From NCBI GenBank assembly GCA_026394075.1, contig JAPKYX010000072.1, positions 1 to 64,000 on the forward strand: a DNA stretch of 64,000 nucleotides. The letters run 5' to 3'. The stretch is from Acidobacteriota bacterium (GTDB lineage Bacteria; Acidobacteriota; Terriglobia; Bryobacterales; Bryobacteraceae). Position 1 is the first letter of the stretch. Each line of letters begins with the position of its first letter. The notes beneath the pieces were generated by a model that was not told the DNA's origin, did no database searches, and saw nothing but the letters and a program-made list of their open reading frames with translations. Below are positions 10,045 to 18,691 of this stretch, in pieces. A program made the position numbers and the translations under genes.

Positions 10045-11037
10045 CTAATGCGCGGCCAGCGCCGTAGACTCACGAATCACCAGTTCGGTGGGCAGCACCA
10101 GTTCCGAAGCAGCGTCGCTGTCACGCAGCATGCCCAGCAGTTTCTGGCACGCGAGTTCACCTAATCGCTCATTACCAATCTGCACCGTCGTCAGCGACGG
10201 ATTGGTGAGGGACGCGAACGGAATATCATCGGCGCCCACCACGGAGACATCCGCCGGCACGCGGATTCCGGCGCGGTGAAACGCCCGCAGTGCGCCAATC
10301 GCGGTGAGGTCGTTACTCGCCAGGATCGCTGTCGGCAGCTTGCGGCTGGTCAATAATTTCTGCACCGCCCGCTCTCCACTGGCCACGGAGTTCTCACCGT
10401 CGATCAGCCGCGCCTCGAGGCCCAGTTGTTCCAGCGCCCCCACCACCGCCGACTTGTAAGCCGCATGCGAGGACCTGTTTCCCGGGCCCGCGATAAAGGC
10501 AAAGTCGCGATGCCCCAGATTGTGAAGATACGCCACCGCCTGCTCGGCCCCCTGTGAATACTGGATGCGGATGTTGCTGGTGCGTTCGGCCACCTGACCG
10601 GAGTCCAGAAATATGGAGGCTACATCGTTGCGCTGCAGCACCGACGCGAGACTGGGATCCACGCGCGAAGTCATCACCGCGACTCCGGGAACCTTGTTCT
10701 CGATCATCTTCCGGAACGCCGCCTCAGCGCGGGCCGCATCGTAGTTGGTGGTGCAGAGCAGAATGTCGAATCCGCCGGCGAGAGCGGATGATTCGAAGGA
10801 CTTTATCAGCCCCGGGAAGAAGGGATTCTCGATGTCGGAAATGATGAGTCCTAAAAAGTCACTGTGGCCGCGAGCCAGGCGCCGCGCGTGGGCGTTGCCA
10901 TGGAAGTTCAACTCACTCATGACGCGCAACACTCTCTCGCGGGTCGCCGGTGTGACAAACCGCGTGTTGTTGATCACGTGCGAAACGGTGGATTCCGCCA
11001 CGCCAGCGCGCTCGGCGACATCCTTCATCTTGGCCAT
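10045..11037 (-). CDS. LacI/GalR-family transcriptional regulator
   Basis: A 330-residue regulator. The N-terminal helix-turn-helix is MKDVAERAGVAESTVSHVIN (4-23), followed by a hinge and a periplasmic-binding-protein-like effector domain (from about residue 62: LGLIISDIENPFFPGLIKSF; later AILASNDLTAIGALRAF and DVSVVGADDIPFASLTNPSL). Its ATG follows the permease stop with no gap (TAG then ATG), so it is the last gene of the mannosidase-permease operon. It probably controls this operon and the ROK/SIS operon through the CAAGCG(C/A)TTG-type sites at 15044 and 15112, and possibly the PSD1/DUF1501 promoters. The effector is unknown, perhaps a sugar or sugar phosphate. Confidence 0.92.
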   Translation of the reverse strand: MAKMKDVAERAGVAESTVSHVINNTRFVTPATRERVLRVMSELNFHGNAHARRLARGHSDFLGLIISDIENPFFPGLIKSFESSALAGGFDILLCTTNYDAARAEAAFRKMIENKVPGVAVMTSRVDPSLASVLQRNDVASIFLDSGQVAERTSNIRIQYSQGAEQAVAYLHNLGHRDFAFIAGPGNRSSHAAYKSAVVGALEQLGLEARLIDGENSVASGERAVQKLLTSRKLPTAILASNDLTAIGALRAFHRAGIRVPADVSVVGADDIPFASLTNPSLTTVQIGNERLGELACQKLLGMLRDSDAASELVLPTELVIRESTALAAH

Positions 11038-12372
11038 CTACGAAGACTCCATCATCAGTGTCCTGCGAAATCCGTTCGTTCGCCATGCCCAATAGAGCAG
11101 CCCCGCCAGCAGCCATGCCGCCCCGGCCAGCTTTGCTCCATCCCGCAGGCTCCACCAGATGTACAGGCAGACCACAAAGCCCAGCAACGGCGGCAGCAAA
11201 TTGACTATCACGCTCTTGAAACCACGTGATTCATTGCGCACGTAGTAGTGGACCAGAGCCGCCAGATTGACTCCCATAAAGGCGACGAACGCACCAAAGT
11301 TCAGCAGCTCGGCACCCGTCTGGTAGCTCATCGACAACGCGCCAACGGCGACCAGAACGCCGCAAAGCAGGATGTTGTTGCGTGGGGTATTCCGCACCGG
11401 ATCAAGATAGGCGAAGAACCCGCGCGGGATCACGTTGTCGCGGCCCATGGCATAAAGCAGCCGTCCGGCACCCAGCTGCGCGCCAAGGCTGGAGCCCATG
11501 GTGGCCACCAGCAGCGTGAAGTTCATCAGGTGAAACATCCACGGCCCTCCCGCACGCCCGGCCGCTGAAACGTAGGCCGTGTCGGGGTCAGGGAAGGTCC
11601 GGAAGTCCGGCCAGATGAGCTGGCCAAAGTAAACCTCCAGCGTGCCGAGGACACCCGTGATGACGCAGAGCAGCACCGTCGCCAGCAGCACGTTGCGCCG
11701 CGGATTCTCGACATCTTCGCTCAGCGTACTGATGCTGTCGAAGCCCATATAGGTCAGCACCGCAATGGAGGTGCCGGTGCTCACTAAAGGCCACGAAAAG
11801 CTTTGCGGATCATAGAAAGGTTGCGTGGAGAGAAGCCCACTCCATCCGCTGAGCCGCACCAGATAGCCGGTGGCGACAATGAAGAACGCCACCAGCACCA
11901 CGCCCATGCCCGCCGTCAGCAGTGTGTTGGTTTTGACGTTGGTTTCAATGCCGCGCAGATTCAGCCACGTGAACAGCGCGGCAAACAAGATGACCCACAC
12001 CGCGAACGGGACCGGCAGGATGTTCATGGCGGCCTTGGCGCACCAGATGGTTCCAATGGTGGGATTGAGCACGTAGTCGAGCGCGATGCTCCAGCCGGTC
12101 AGGAATCCGAGATTGGGGTGCAATTCATGGCTGACGTAGCTGTACGCCGACCCGGCTTTCGGATAGGCTGCGGACATGCGTCCATAGCTGACGGCGGTCA
12201 GTACCATGGCCACCATCGCAATCAGCAGCGTGGTGGCGACGTGTCCCTGCGCCACAGTTGCCACCACCCCGAACGAGCCCAGAGGCGCCGTTGGTTGGAT
12301 GACGATGATGCCGTAAAGCAGCAGGTGCCGAAGCTTCAGGACGCGGCGCAACCCGCCTTCGGGCTGGCTCAC
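11038..12372 (-). CDS. APC-superfamily permease
   Basis: An integral membrane protein of 444 residues with about 12 hydrophobic segments and the APC signature GFDSISTLSEDVENPRR. GTG at 12372 is chosen as the start: it overlaps the TGA of the upstream mannosidase gene (GTGA), and SQPEGGLRRVLKLRH then leads straight into the first membrane segment. A longer frame to 12543 would overlap the upstream gene by 175 bp and begins with non-membrane, Arg-rich sequence. APC members mostly carry amino acids or amines with protons. Its place between a glycosidase and a sugar-type regulator is unusual, so the substrate should be left open. Confidence 0.88.
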   Translation of the reverse strand: MSQPEGGLRRVLKLRHLLLYGIIVIQPTAPLGSFGVVATVAQGHVATTLLIAMVAMVLTAVSYGRMSAAYPKAGSAYSYVSHELHPNLGFLTGWSIALDYVLNPTIGTIWCAKAAMNILPVPFAVWVILFAALFTWLNLRGIETNVKTNTLLTAGMGVVLVAFFIVATGYLVRLSGWSGLLSTQPFYDPQSFSWPLVSTGTSIAVLTYMGFDSISTLSEDVENPRRNVLLATVLLCVITGVLGTLEVYFGQLIWPDFRTFPDPDTAYVSAAGRAGGPWMFHLMNFTLLVATMGSSLGAQLGAGRLLYAMGRDNVIPRGFFAYLDPVRNTPRNNILLCGVLVAVGALSMSYQTGAELLNFGAFVAFMGVNLAALVHYYVRNESRGFKSVIVNLLPPLLGFVVCLYIWWSLRDGAKLAGAAWLLAGLLYWAWRTNGFRRTLMMESS

Positions 12373-14972
12373 GGAACCAGCCGCATCGTCTGGATCTGCG
12401 TGGCCGTGGCCTTGTTCTTGACCGCGTTTCCGGTGACGGCCAAAGCTTCGATATCGGTCTCGATATGAGTGACGCGTCGCGCGGACTTTAACCCGCCCGC
12501 CAGCGCCAGTGAGTACTCCTGCGGCTGGCCGGCCACGTTCCAAACTCTCGCAATGATGGCCGGCGTGGCGCCGTCTTCAGCAGGCTTCAACGCCCACAGC
12601 AATACATTCGGATTCGACACCGTCACCATCGAGAAAGACTTTTCCGGATACGCATTGCCGCCATTGCGAATCCAGCCGGCAACGGGCGGGTTCTGGTGCT
12701 CCAGCGAAAATCGCATCGCGGCGGCGGCATCAAAACCGCCATGCGTCTGCAACGAGAACCGCTGCAGGAAATGCTTGTCACCGCCTTGCTTCGGGATGCC
12801 CGCCTGTGGAGAATCGATCTGCCCGCCCGCCAGCACCCTGATCTGAGGCGAGGCGGTGTCAAGCAACGAGACGCCGCGATGGATCTCGCTATTGCCCAGC
12901 GCCATGAACGCGCAGTCCCAATTGGAGAGCGTCACGCCCGCGCCATCGTCGCCGCTCATGTCGGCAAAGTGATTCAGGGTCAGCCACTCCAGACGGGAAA
13001 ACTCTTTCGAGTAGTGGCCGCCGTCCTCCACCAGTTTCGCCCGCACGATCGCGCCCACTTCCTCATGCCGCACATCGGGGGACTTCAGGTTGAAGGTGAA
13101 GTTCCAGGCATGGGTGCCGTCGAAGTTCTCTTCAATGTCATTGCGGATGTCGATGCGGTGCGAATCGCGGTAGAGCGTGATGCGGCTGGTGTGCTTTAAC
13201 GGGCTTTCGCCGCGTGCCTTCAGTGTCACCGACACCGGACCCGCGTTCTCCACTTCCAGCACGCCCGGGTCAAGCCCGAGATCGTTGATGTAGCCGCGGA
13301 TACCTTCGACCCCCGGCAGCGCCCCCGTGCCCATCTGCTTCGCCCCGAACTCGCGATTGCCACGGGTCTTGTCGATCAGGCTGCTGATGGCTCCTCGGCC
13401 TTCCACCTTCAGCTTGTATGCCGCGCTCTCAAAAACGTTGCCGGTCACCGTGGCGGCCGGCGGGAACGTGCGTCCCTTGCCCTTACGGATCTCGAAAACC
13501 TTGTAGCCAACGGGCGGCAGGTCCACGGCGGCGATCCGCAAGTACTGCCGCAGAGTATGGGTCTTTTCTTCCGGCACCATCACCACCTGCGAGGGTGTCT
13601 CCTGACCGGTCGTCAGGTCGACGACATGCACTGCCTCCGGCTCTTCAAACAGCACGTCCGCAAAATCGGAGCGCTGCCAGCCTAGTGGATTGAAGACCGA
13701 GAAGCGCCGGTTCACGCCCGACGTCTTGATCAGTCCGTTCAAGGCGAAGACGCTATCGGCATGCAGGTCGTCGACGTAGCGTTCCACGCCGGCGGTCACG
13801 CGGCGTCCCCAGTCCGCGCGTTCCTGGCGCGAGATCCGCGGGCCATCGGCCGTCCAGTTGTGTTCCCAATAGAGCCCCATGTTCATCCAGGCCTGATCTC
13901 GCGCTGCTTCCCGGCCCTTCAATAGCTCTGGGCGCTTTGTGGTGACCAGTGTCGCCAGCGCCTCGGCGGAGCGCAGCTTCTCCACCGCCCGGCGCATCCG
14001 GCCTGAGACCTCGGTCAGCGAGGCCGAGTAGAGATCCCATTCGTTGCCGAAGCTGGCGGCGAAGTTCGGCAGATCCTTGCCGTGGCTCTTCTCAAAGTCC
14101 ACGAAGAAGTCGTTCATGTTGGAGACGATCACTTTGCGCGCGGCCGTGGTCTTCTCCTTGGCCACCGTGACGAACTCGTCCGTCAGCGTCTTCAGATCAT
14201 CCCAGCCTTTGCCAAAGATGCCGATCACCGGATAGGGATGCGTTGACTGAAACTCCGCGCTCATGTCGGTAAAGTCGATCTCGCGCGCTGGATTCCGCGC
14301 CTCGGCGTAGCCGCCCATCGTCCGCGCGCCGGACGTCCCCACATGCATCGTGTTCCACTTCATCAACACCCGGCTGTCGTCGGAGCCCTTCCACCAATAC
14401 ATGTCGTGCGGCCGGCGGCGCGATTTGTTCAGCCGCGTCAGGCAACCGCAAATGCCCTTCCACGAATACCTGGCTCCCGACCCCGCCCATAACGCACCGA
14501 GGCCATAGGGCAGCGTCTGATTCTCCATCGCAATGGCCATCGGTATCTTCAAGCCGAAGCGCCGCTCCAGCGTTCCGGCGTAGTACATGCCACGCAGCGT
14601 CGCCTCCATCGGAGTTCCGCCATAGGTTGAGACCAGCGCGTTCAACGGCACGCTGATGTGGCCATCGCGGACCCGCTCGATGAGACGCTGGAACTCCTGC
14701 GGACTCTTGTTGCGTTCGTAGGTCCACAGCCAGATCGACCCATCGCAGTGCCACCGGCTTTGGTGTTCCGGCGGATTGTCCTTGGTCTTGTCGGCCAAGT
14801 CGAGGTAGTAGTCGATCATCTCGACAAAGGCTTGGCGGTATTCCTCCTCGTTGCCCGTCCACATGTAGTCCGTGTGGTCGTCGGGGGCCAGGTAGATCCG
14901 CTTCTGCGGTTGAGCGGCCACGCTGAGTGGCAACAGGATGGCAAGCGTCAGTATCGTGTGAGTGCGGGCCAT
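12369..14972 (-). CDS. Secreted GH38-type alpha-mannosidase-like glycosidase
   Basis: An 867-residue protein starting at the ATG at 14972 (MARTHTILTLAILLPLSVAA, a signal peptide) with GGAG placed about 9 nt upstream. An earlier in-frame ATG at 15026 would put 18 residues before the signal peptide. The N-terminal catalytic region has YLAPDDHTDYMW, an analogue of the His/Asp metal site of GH38, then GSIWLWTYERN, AMENQTLPYGLGALWAGSGA and NMGLYWEHNWTADGP. The C-terminal half resembles the beta-rich GH38 C-terminal domain (FSVFNPLGWQRSDFADV). Location is probably periplasmic or extracellular. It heads an operon with a permease and a LacI regulator. Sequence is distant from classical GH38, so mannose specificity is inferred. 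Confidence 0.8.
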   Translation of the reverse strand: MARTHTILTLAILLPLSVAAQPQKRIYLAPDDHTDYMWTGNEEEYRQAFVEMIDYYLDLADKTKDNPPEHQSRWHCDGSIWLWTYERNKSPQEFQRLIERVRDGHISVPLNALVSTYGGTPMEATLRGMYYAGTLERRFGLKIPMAIAMENQTLPYGLGALWAGSGARYSWKGICGCLTRLNKSRRRPHDMYWWKGSDDSRVLMKWNTMHVGTSGARTMGGYAEARNPAREIDFTDMSAEFQSTHPYPVIGIFGKGWDDLKTLTDEFVTVAKEKTTAARKVIVSNMNDFFVDFEKSHGKDLPNFAASFGNEWDLYSASLTEVSGRMRRAVEKLRSAEALATLVTTKRPELLKGREAARDQAWMNMGLYWEHNWTADGPRISRQERADWGRRVTAGVERYVDDLHADSVFALNGLIKTSGVNRRFSVFNPLGWQRSDFADVLFEEPEAVHVVDLTTGQETPSQVVMVPEEKTHTLRQYLRIAAVDLPPVGYKVFEIRKGKGRTFPPAATVTGNVFESAAYKLKVEGRGAISSLIDKTRGNREFGAKQMGTGALPGVEGIRGYINDLGLDPGVLEVENAGPVSVTLKARGESPLKHTSRITLYRDSHRIDIRNDIEENFDGTHAWNFTFNLKSPDVRHEEVGAIVRAKLVEDGGHYSKEFSRLEWLTLNHFADMSGDDGAGVTLSNWDCAFMALGNSEIHRGVSLLDTASPQIRVLAGGQIDSPQAGIPKQGGDKHFLQRFSLQTHGGFDAAAAMRFSLEHQNPPVAGWIRNGGNAYPEKSFSMVTVSNPNVLLWALKPAEDGATPAIIARVWNVAGQPQEYSLALAGGLKSARRVTHIETDIEALAVTGNAVKNKATATQIQTMRLVP

Positions 14973-15038
14973 GTCAGCGGTGCTCCATCTACAGGGTTTG
15001 CGATTCAAAAAGACCGTCGACGGCATAGCCGCCCGGCG

Positions 15039-15058
15039 GTAGACAAGCGATTGTCTAC
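15039..15058. promoter_or_regulatory. Operator-like inverted repeat (site 3), upstream of mannosidase operon
   Basis: Perfect 8-bp arms GTAGACAA and TTGTCTAC around GCGA; the core at 15044-15053 is CAAGCGATTG. It lies 66 bp from the mannosidase start. The core differs by one base from the sites at 5941 and 6007. Auto-regulation of the operon through this site is likely but inferred. Confidence 0.65.
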
Positions 15059-15111
15059 AGATACTACTGCGGGGCCTCAGCTATTGTCAATTGATGCATA
15101 ATTCGCCAAGA

Positions 15112-15125
15112 CAGGCGCTTGCCTG
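15112..15125. promoter_or_regulatory. Operator-like inverted repeat (site 4), upstream of ROK kinase
   Basis: Arms CAGGC and GCCTG around GCTT; the core is CAGGCGCTTG. The right half GCGCTTGCC is identical to the half-site at 6010-6018. It lies 33 bp before the probable ATG of the ROK gene (15159) and is the fourth member of the operator family in this window. Confidence 0.6.
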
Positions 15126-15158
15126 ATGAGGGGTCTTTCCATAGAATGGGGAATGGGA

Positions 15159-16089
15159 ATGATTCGCGCGAGTCTGCCTGGGGGGTCCGCTGGTCGCTGC
15201 TGTTGATATCGGGGGAACGAAGATCTCCATTGCTGGCGTGGATGCAGCCGGACGCTTTCTCGCCCGCACCCGATTCGGGACGCGAGAAAGCAACAGCCCA
15301 CAGGCAACCATCGTCCGCATTATCGAAGCCATCCGAGCCATTGAAGGCGAGACCGCACAGCCCATACAGGCAATCGGTATTGGCTGCACCGGACCGGTGG
15401 ACCCGCTGACCGGTGTGATCGGCGCGGTTGACCTACTTCCCGGATGGCAGGGGACGCCGCTGGTCGAGATCCTGGCCGAGGCTTTCCATGTGCCCGCCGC
15501 CATCGAGAACGATGCCGATGCCGGTGCGTTGGGAGAATGGCAGCTCTGGCGCGATGATCGCTTTCTCTTCGTTTCGGTCGGCACCGGGATCGGCGCGGGG
15601 TTGATCCTCAACGGAACCATCTCCCGTGGTGTCGATGGCTCCCACCCGGAACTGGGCCACCACACGATCGATGCGAGCGGTCCCCCATGCTACTGCGGGG
15701 CCCGCGGATGTTGGGAGTCCTTGGCCAGTGGTACGGCCATGGCCAGACATTTCGGAGAAGGGGCCACGCCTGCGGAGGAGATCTTCGCGCGCGCCCGGCG
15801 TGGAGATGCGGAAGCGCGTCAAGCGGTGGAGCGTCAGGCCTACTATCTCGGCTTGGGGGTCGCGAATCTGATGACGATCCTCTGCCCCGGCCGCATCGTC
15901 CTGGGCGGCGGCGTCCTCGAGAGCGCGGATCTGCTGATGGATGGAATTCAAACCGTGATTCAAAATCAGTGCGGACTGGTCCCCACCCACCGGATGGACG
16001 TGGCGGTATCAAAGCTTGGCTCCGATGCCGTGCTGGCCGGCGCGGCCCGTCTTGCGGTGAACGCCTGGCAGCAACAGGAGGCATCTTGA
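15159..16089 (+). CDS. ROK-family sugar kinase with probable 1-nt frameshift near the start
   Basis: Cytosolic ROK kinase, about 300 residues, probably phosphorylating a hexose or N-acyl hexosamine. Motifs are AVDIGGTKISIAGVDAAG (ATP phosphate site), GCTGPVDP, ENDADAGALGEW, SVGTGIGAGLILNG and the ROK zinc site HTIDASGPPCYCGARGCWES. The kinase frame has no good start before DIGGTK: it is open only from 15163. The first in-frame ATG, 15238, would delete the ATP motif. An ATG at 15159 (MIRASLPGG) enters the kinase frame exactly if one G is removed from the G6 run at 15180-15185, giving MIRASLPGGPLVAAVDIGGTK. So either the assembly has one G too many, the gene is mutated, or a CTG start is used (15178 or 15190). 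It overlaps the SIS gene. Confidence 0.85.
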
Positions 16090-17108
16090 CAACATCAGTG
16101 ATTGAAGGTCCGTATCTGGCGGATCTACTGGAACAACCAGTGGCACTCCGGCGTGCCTGGGATGGGCTGGAAGACCTGCCGCGGCTTCGCCAATTGAACC
16201 CGAAACGCATCGTGCTGACCGGCATGGGGAGTTCGCAGTTCGCGCTCTATCCGCTGTCGTTGCAGCTGATCGCCCATGGCTGGGATGCGTGTGTGGTGGA
16301 GACCGCCGAACTGCTCCACTACCAGCCCGCGCTCCTGCGCGAGGGCACGCTGCTGATCGCGGCTTCACAATCCGGACGCAGCGCGGAGATCGTGAGGCTG
16401 ATGGAGTTCGTCGGCCGTGAAGTTACCGTCGTGGGCGTCACCAATGACCGCACCTCGCCGCTCGCCGTGCGCTCCGATGTTCGGCTTGATCTGAACGCCG
16501 GCCCTGAATCGACCGTTTCCTGCAAGACGTATCTCAACTCGCTCGTGACGCTCGATTGGCTGGGCGCAGTGATGACCGAGGGCGACCTCAAACGCAAGCG
16601 GGCGGAGCTTCAACTTGCCGGGGATACCGTCGCTGAGTACCTCAGTTCGTGGCGGCAGCATGTGGACGAGATGAGCACCTTGATTGAAGGGGTTGAGCGC
16701 ATCTTTGTGACCGGGCGCGGCCCGTCGCTGGCCTCGGCGCAAACGGGCGGGTTGATTCTGAAAGAGTCGACGCGGTTCGCCGCCGAAGGGATGAGTTGTC
16801 CGGCCTTCCGCCATGGCCCGCTGGAGGCGGTCGCGCCCAACGTTCTGGTGATGATTTGCGAGGGCGATCCCAAAACTTCCGCCCTGAATCGCGCCCTCGC
16901 TCACGATGTCGAATCAGGCGGCGGCCGAGTGGCCATCCTTGGGCCGTCATCGATCCAGCCCGCATGCCGTTGGGCCGACGCCCCCTCGCCCATCAGCACC
17001 GTGATGGAGATGCTGCCCATTCAAATGCTGTCGCTGGCGCTGGCCGCCAGCACTGGCCGCGAGGCTGGCCGCTTCGAGAAGGCCTCCAAGATAACCTCCG
17101 CCGAGTGA
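16086..17108 (+). CDS. SIS-domain sugar-phosphate isomerase/deaminase-like protein
   Basis: A 340-residue protein with two SIS domains, like the isomerase half of GlmS and the AgaS/FrlB groups. TTG at 16086 is chosen as start: a strong AGGAGG lies 7 nt upstream and the TTG overlaps the ROK stop (TTGA). First SIS domain: VLTGMGSSQFALYPLS and IAASQSGRSAEIVRL. Second: FVTGRGPSLASAQTGGLILK, then ESTRFAAEGM and FRHGPLEAV, the sugar-phosphate binding pattern. There is no N-terminal glutaminase domain, so it is not a full GlmS. With the ROK kinase it may process a phosphorylated (amino) sugar released by the mannosidase-like enzyme; the exact reaction is inferred. Confidence 0.88.
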   Translation: MTTSVIEGPYLADLLEQPVALRRAWDGLEDLPRLRQLNPKRIVLTGMGSSQFALYPLSLQLIAHGWDACVVETAELLHYQPALLREGTLLIAASQSGRSAEIVRLMEFVGREVTVVGVTNDRTSPLAVRSDVRLDLNAGPESTVSCKTYLNSLVTLDWLGAVMTEGDLKRKRAELQLAGDTVAEYLSSWRQHVDEMSTLIEGVERIFVTGRGPSLASAQTGGLILKESTRFAAEGMSCPAFRHGPLEAVAPNVLVMICEGDPKTSALNRALAHDVESGGGRVAILGPSSIQPACRWADAPSPISTVMEMLPIQMLSLALAASTGREAGRFEKASKITSAE

Positions 17109-17651
17109 CGCGGGGCGGCAGTTCATTTGCTGCCCGCGAGAGCGCATCGCCAACATCTGCGAATCTGTGGGTGGCTGTGTCGGTTCCAGCGGGGCGAACG
17201 ACGAGACGATCAAGGTCCGCGATGGTTGTTTCCGCCACAGCCCGCCCCCCTTGCCTCGAAGTCCAGGAAGCCCACCCCGCCGACATGACTGCCAAGCAGG
17301 TGGCCCAAATCACGACCCGATCTGTTTTCACCGAATAACCCCGCTTGGCCCCGCTACTAGCTGGACCCTCCGCCAGCGCAGGGTCGATCGGCACCGGGCC
17401 GACCGCAGCGGTCGAGGGCGCGCCTGGATTGAGGCCCCGGCGGGGTCGCGCTTAACTCGACCGACCTCTATGGCCTGCGATTCTCGAACGCCGGTGTTGT
17501 CCTCAGGGACTTGACTCTTGCCTCACCCGGCGTCACGTAACCGCGAGCTGCATCACAGCCGTCAAACAATCGCTTGGACGCCAGAGCAAGTGGGCGTTAC
17601 GATCCGCCTCTTCAATTGCCTCAGGAGGCCAGCCGCCATGGAGCGATCTCC
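17109..17651. other. Intergenic stretch without a supported gene
   Basis: 543 bp between the SIS gene and the convergent phosphodiester-glycosidase-like gene. Only short overlapping frames are present, none with a ribosome site or family motif. A 36-codon tail (ending at about 17540, ...GVVLRDLTLASPGVT) looks protein-like and may be a gene remnant. CAATCGCTTG at 17567-17576 equals the operator core in reverse but lies far from any promoter. Confidence 0.5.
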
Positions 17652-18509
17652 TCAATTGAGCGTCTCCGCCCAGACGCCCAAATAGGGCCCCAACGGCCGT
17701 GCGCCTCGAATGCCAGTGAAGCGGGGCAAATCCGCCGCCTCCGGGCCAAGAAGCAGAGAAGTGGACGAACCGCTGTCCATCATTCCACCGAACTTCACCC
17801 CTAACGTGGCGGCCGCCGCGGCCATCATCATTGCGTTGGTTCGCTCAAAAGCGATCAAATAGAGCACTCGTTTTTCGGCATCAAAGCCAAGGAACGAGCG
17901 GGGAATCCAGCGGTCCTTGTGATGAGGGGCCATGGTCTGCGGCCGCACTTGTCCGGCGGCTACCTGGACTGCCTGCAGCCCCACACCCCACCAGGCATCC
18001 TTCCAAAGCTCCGGCCGGGGCGGCTTCTCCGTCTCCAGGTGAGGCTGCCGGGCGCGGTCCAGCCACAGCATGTAAGAATGCGGGTCCACATGGCTCAACC
18101 GGCCGTCCGCCAGCACCGATTCCAGTGCACTCACCGGCATCCCGGGAAAGCTGCGCCAGCGGGCGCCGGGATGATAGAGCGCCGAATTCATGAAGACTGC
18201 CAAACCCCATCGCGACCGCTCATAATCAGCCATGGATAAGCGATACTGCCGCCCCTGGGCGAGTAGTTCCGGGTCCAGGGGGCGCATCATCAACTGCAAC
18301 GTAGGCTCATCCAGATGCAGCCGTATGGCCATCACTCGGCCGGACGATGGAGCCGGCATTTCGGCGGCATAGTAATCCACCCCCCGATAGATCGGCCGCC
18401 AGTCCGACACCGTCGGCCGCAGCGAAAAGCGGACACCCGCAACCGCGACCAAGCCCAGCGCCGCCACCGCGATCCCCGCCCGAAGCCAGACTAGACCACT
18501 TTTCAGCAT
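17652..18509 (-). CDS. Membrane-anchored phosphodiester glycosidase-like protein (NAGPA/DUF2233 type)
   Basis: A 285-residue protein. ATG at 18509 is chosen because MLKSGLVWLRAGIAVAALGL then forms an N-terminal membrane anchor or signal; the longer frame to 18629 adds 40 residues of no recognisable type. The C-terminal part has KFGGMMDSGSSTSLLLG, the pattern of the phosphodiester glycosidase family (GG..LDGGGSS), and the middle has NSALYHPG and HPxSYMLW-like segments. The family is tied to exopolysaccharide or N-acetylglucosamine-1-phosphodiester processing. It is divergent from the nucleotidyltransferase gene, sharing a 182-bp promoter region. Assignment rests mainly on the C-terminal motif. 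Confidence 0.65.
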   Translation of the reverse strand: MLKSGLVWLRAGIAVAALGLVAVAGVRFSLRPTVSDWRPIYRGVDYYAAEMPAPSSGRVMAIRLHLDEPTLQLMMRPLDPELLAQGRQYRLSMADYERSRWGLAVFMNSALYHPGARWRSFPGMPVSALESVLADGRLSHVDPHSYMLWLDRARQPHLETEKPPRPELWKDAWWGVGLQAVQVAAGQVRPQTMAPHHKDRWIPRSFLGFDAEKRVLYLIAFERTNAMMMAAAAATLGVKFGGMMDSGSSTSLLLGPEAADLPRFTGIRGARPLGPYLGVWAETLN

Positions 18510-18536
18510 CTGATCCCAGTTTAGGTGGCTCCCGGA

Positions 18537-18556
18537 GTACACATGGGGCGGTGTAC
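18537..18556. promoter_or_regulatory. Inverted repeat GTACAC-N8-GTGTAC
   Basis: Perfect 6-bp arms at 18537-18542 and 18551-18556, 27 bp upstream of the phosphodiester-glycosidase-like gene in the divergent region. It looks like a dimer binding site; the binding protein is unknown. Confidence 0.4.
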
Positions 18557-18691
18557 AAATGTCTATCAGGTGGAATGCCGGCCGCCGAAGCACTCGACGT
18601 AAGTTGTTAGTGCACTGAAAGCCTCTCACCTCCGATAATGGAGGGAGTTTTGCCGATAGGTTTTGAAAGGCAAGCCAACCAAATCACTTCC

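Noticed and set aside
11038-12543. Permease start at 12543 (501 residues)
   Set aside because: Would overlap the mannosidase gene by 175 bp and add an Arg/Gly-rich non-membrane segment; the GTGA overlap at 12369-12372 is a far better start.
17427-17540. Protein-like tail ending LTLASPGVT in the 17.1-17.6 kb gap
   Set aside because: Only 36 codons after an in-frame stop, no start and no recognisable family; could be a remnant but not supportable as a gene.
17567-17576. CAATCGCTTG, the reverse of the operator core at 15044
   Set aside because: Lies downstream of a convergent gene end, not in a promoter, and has no extended symmetry; probably chance.
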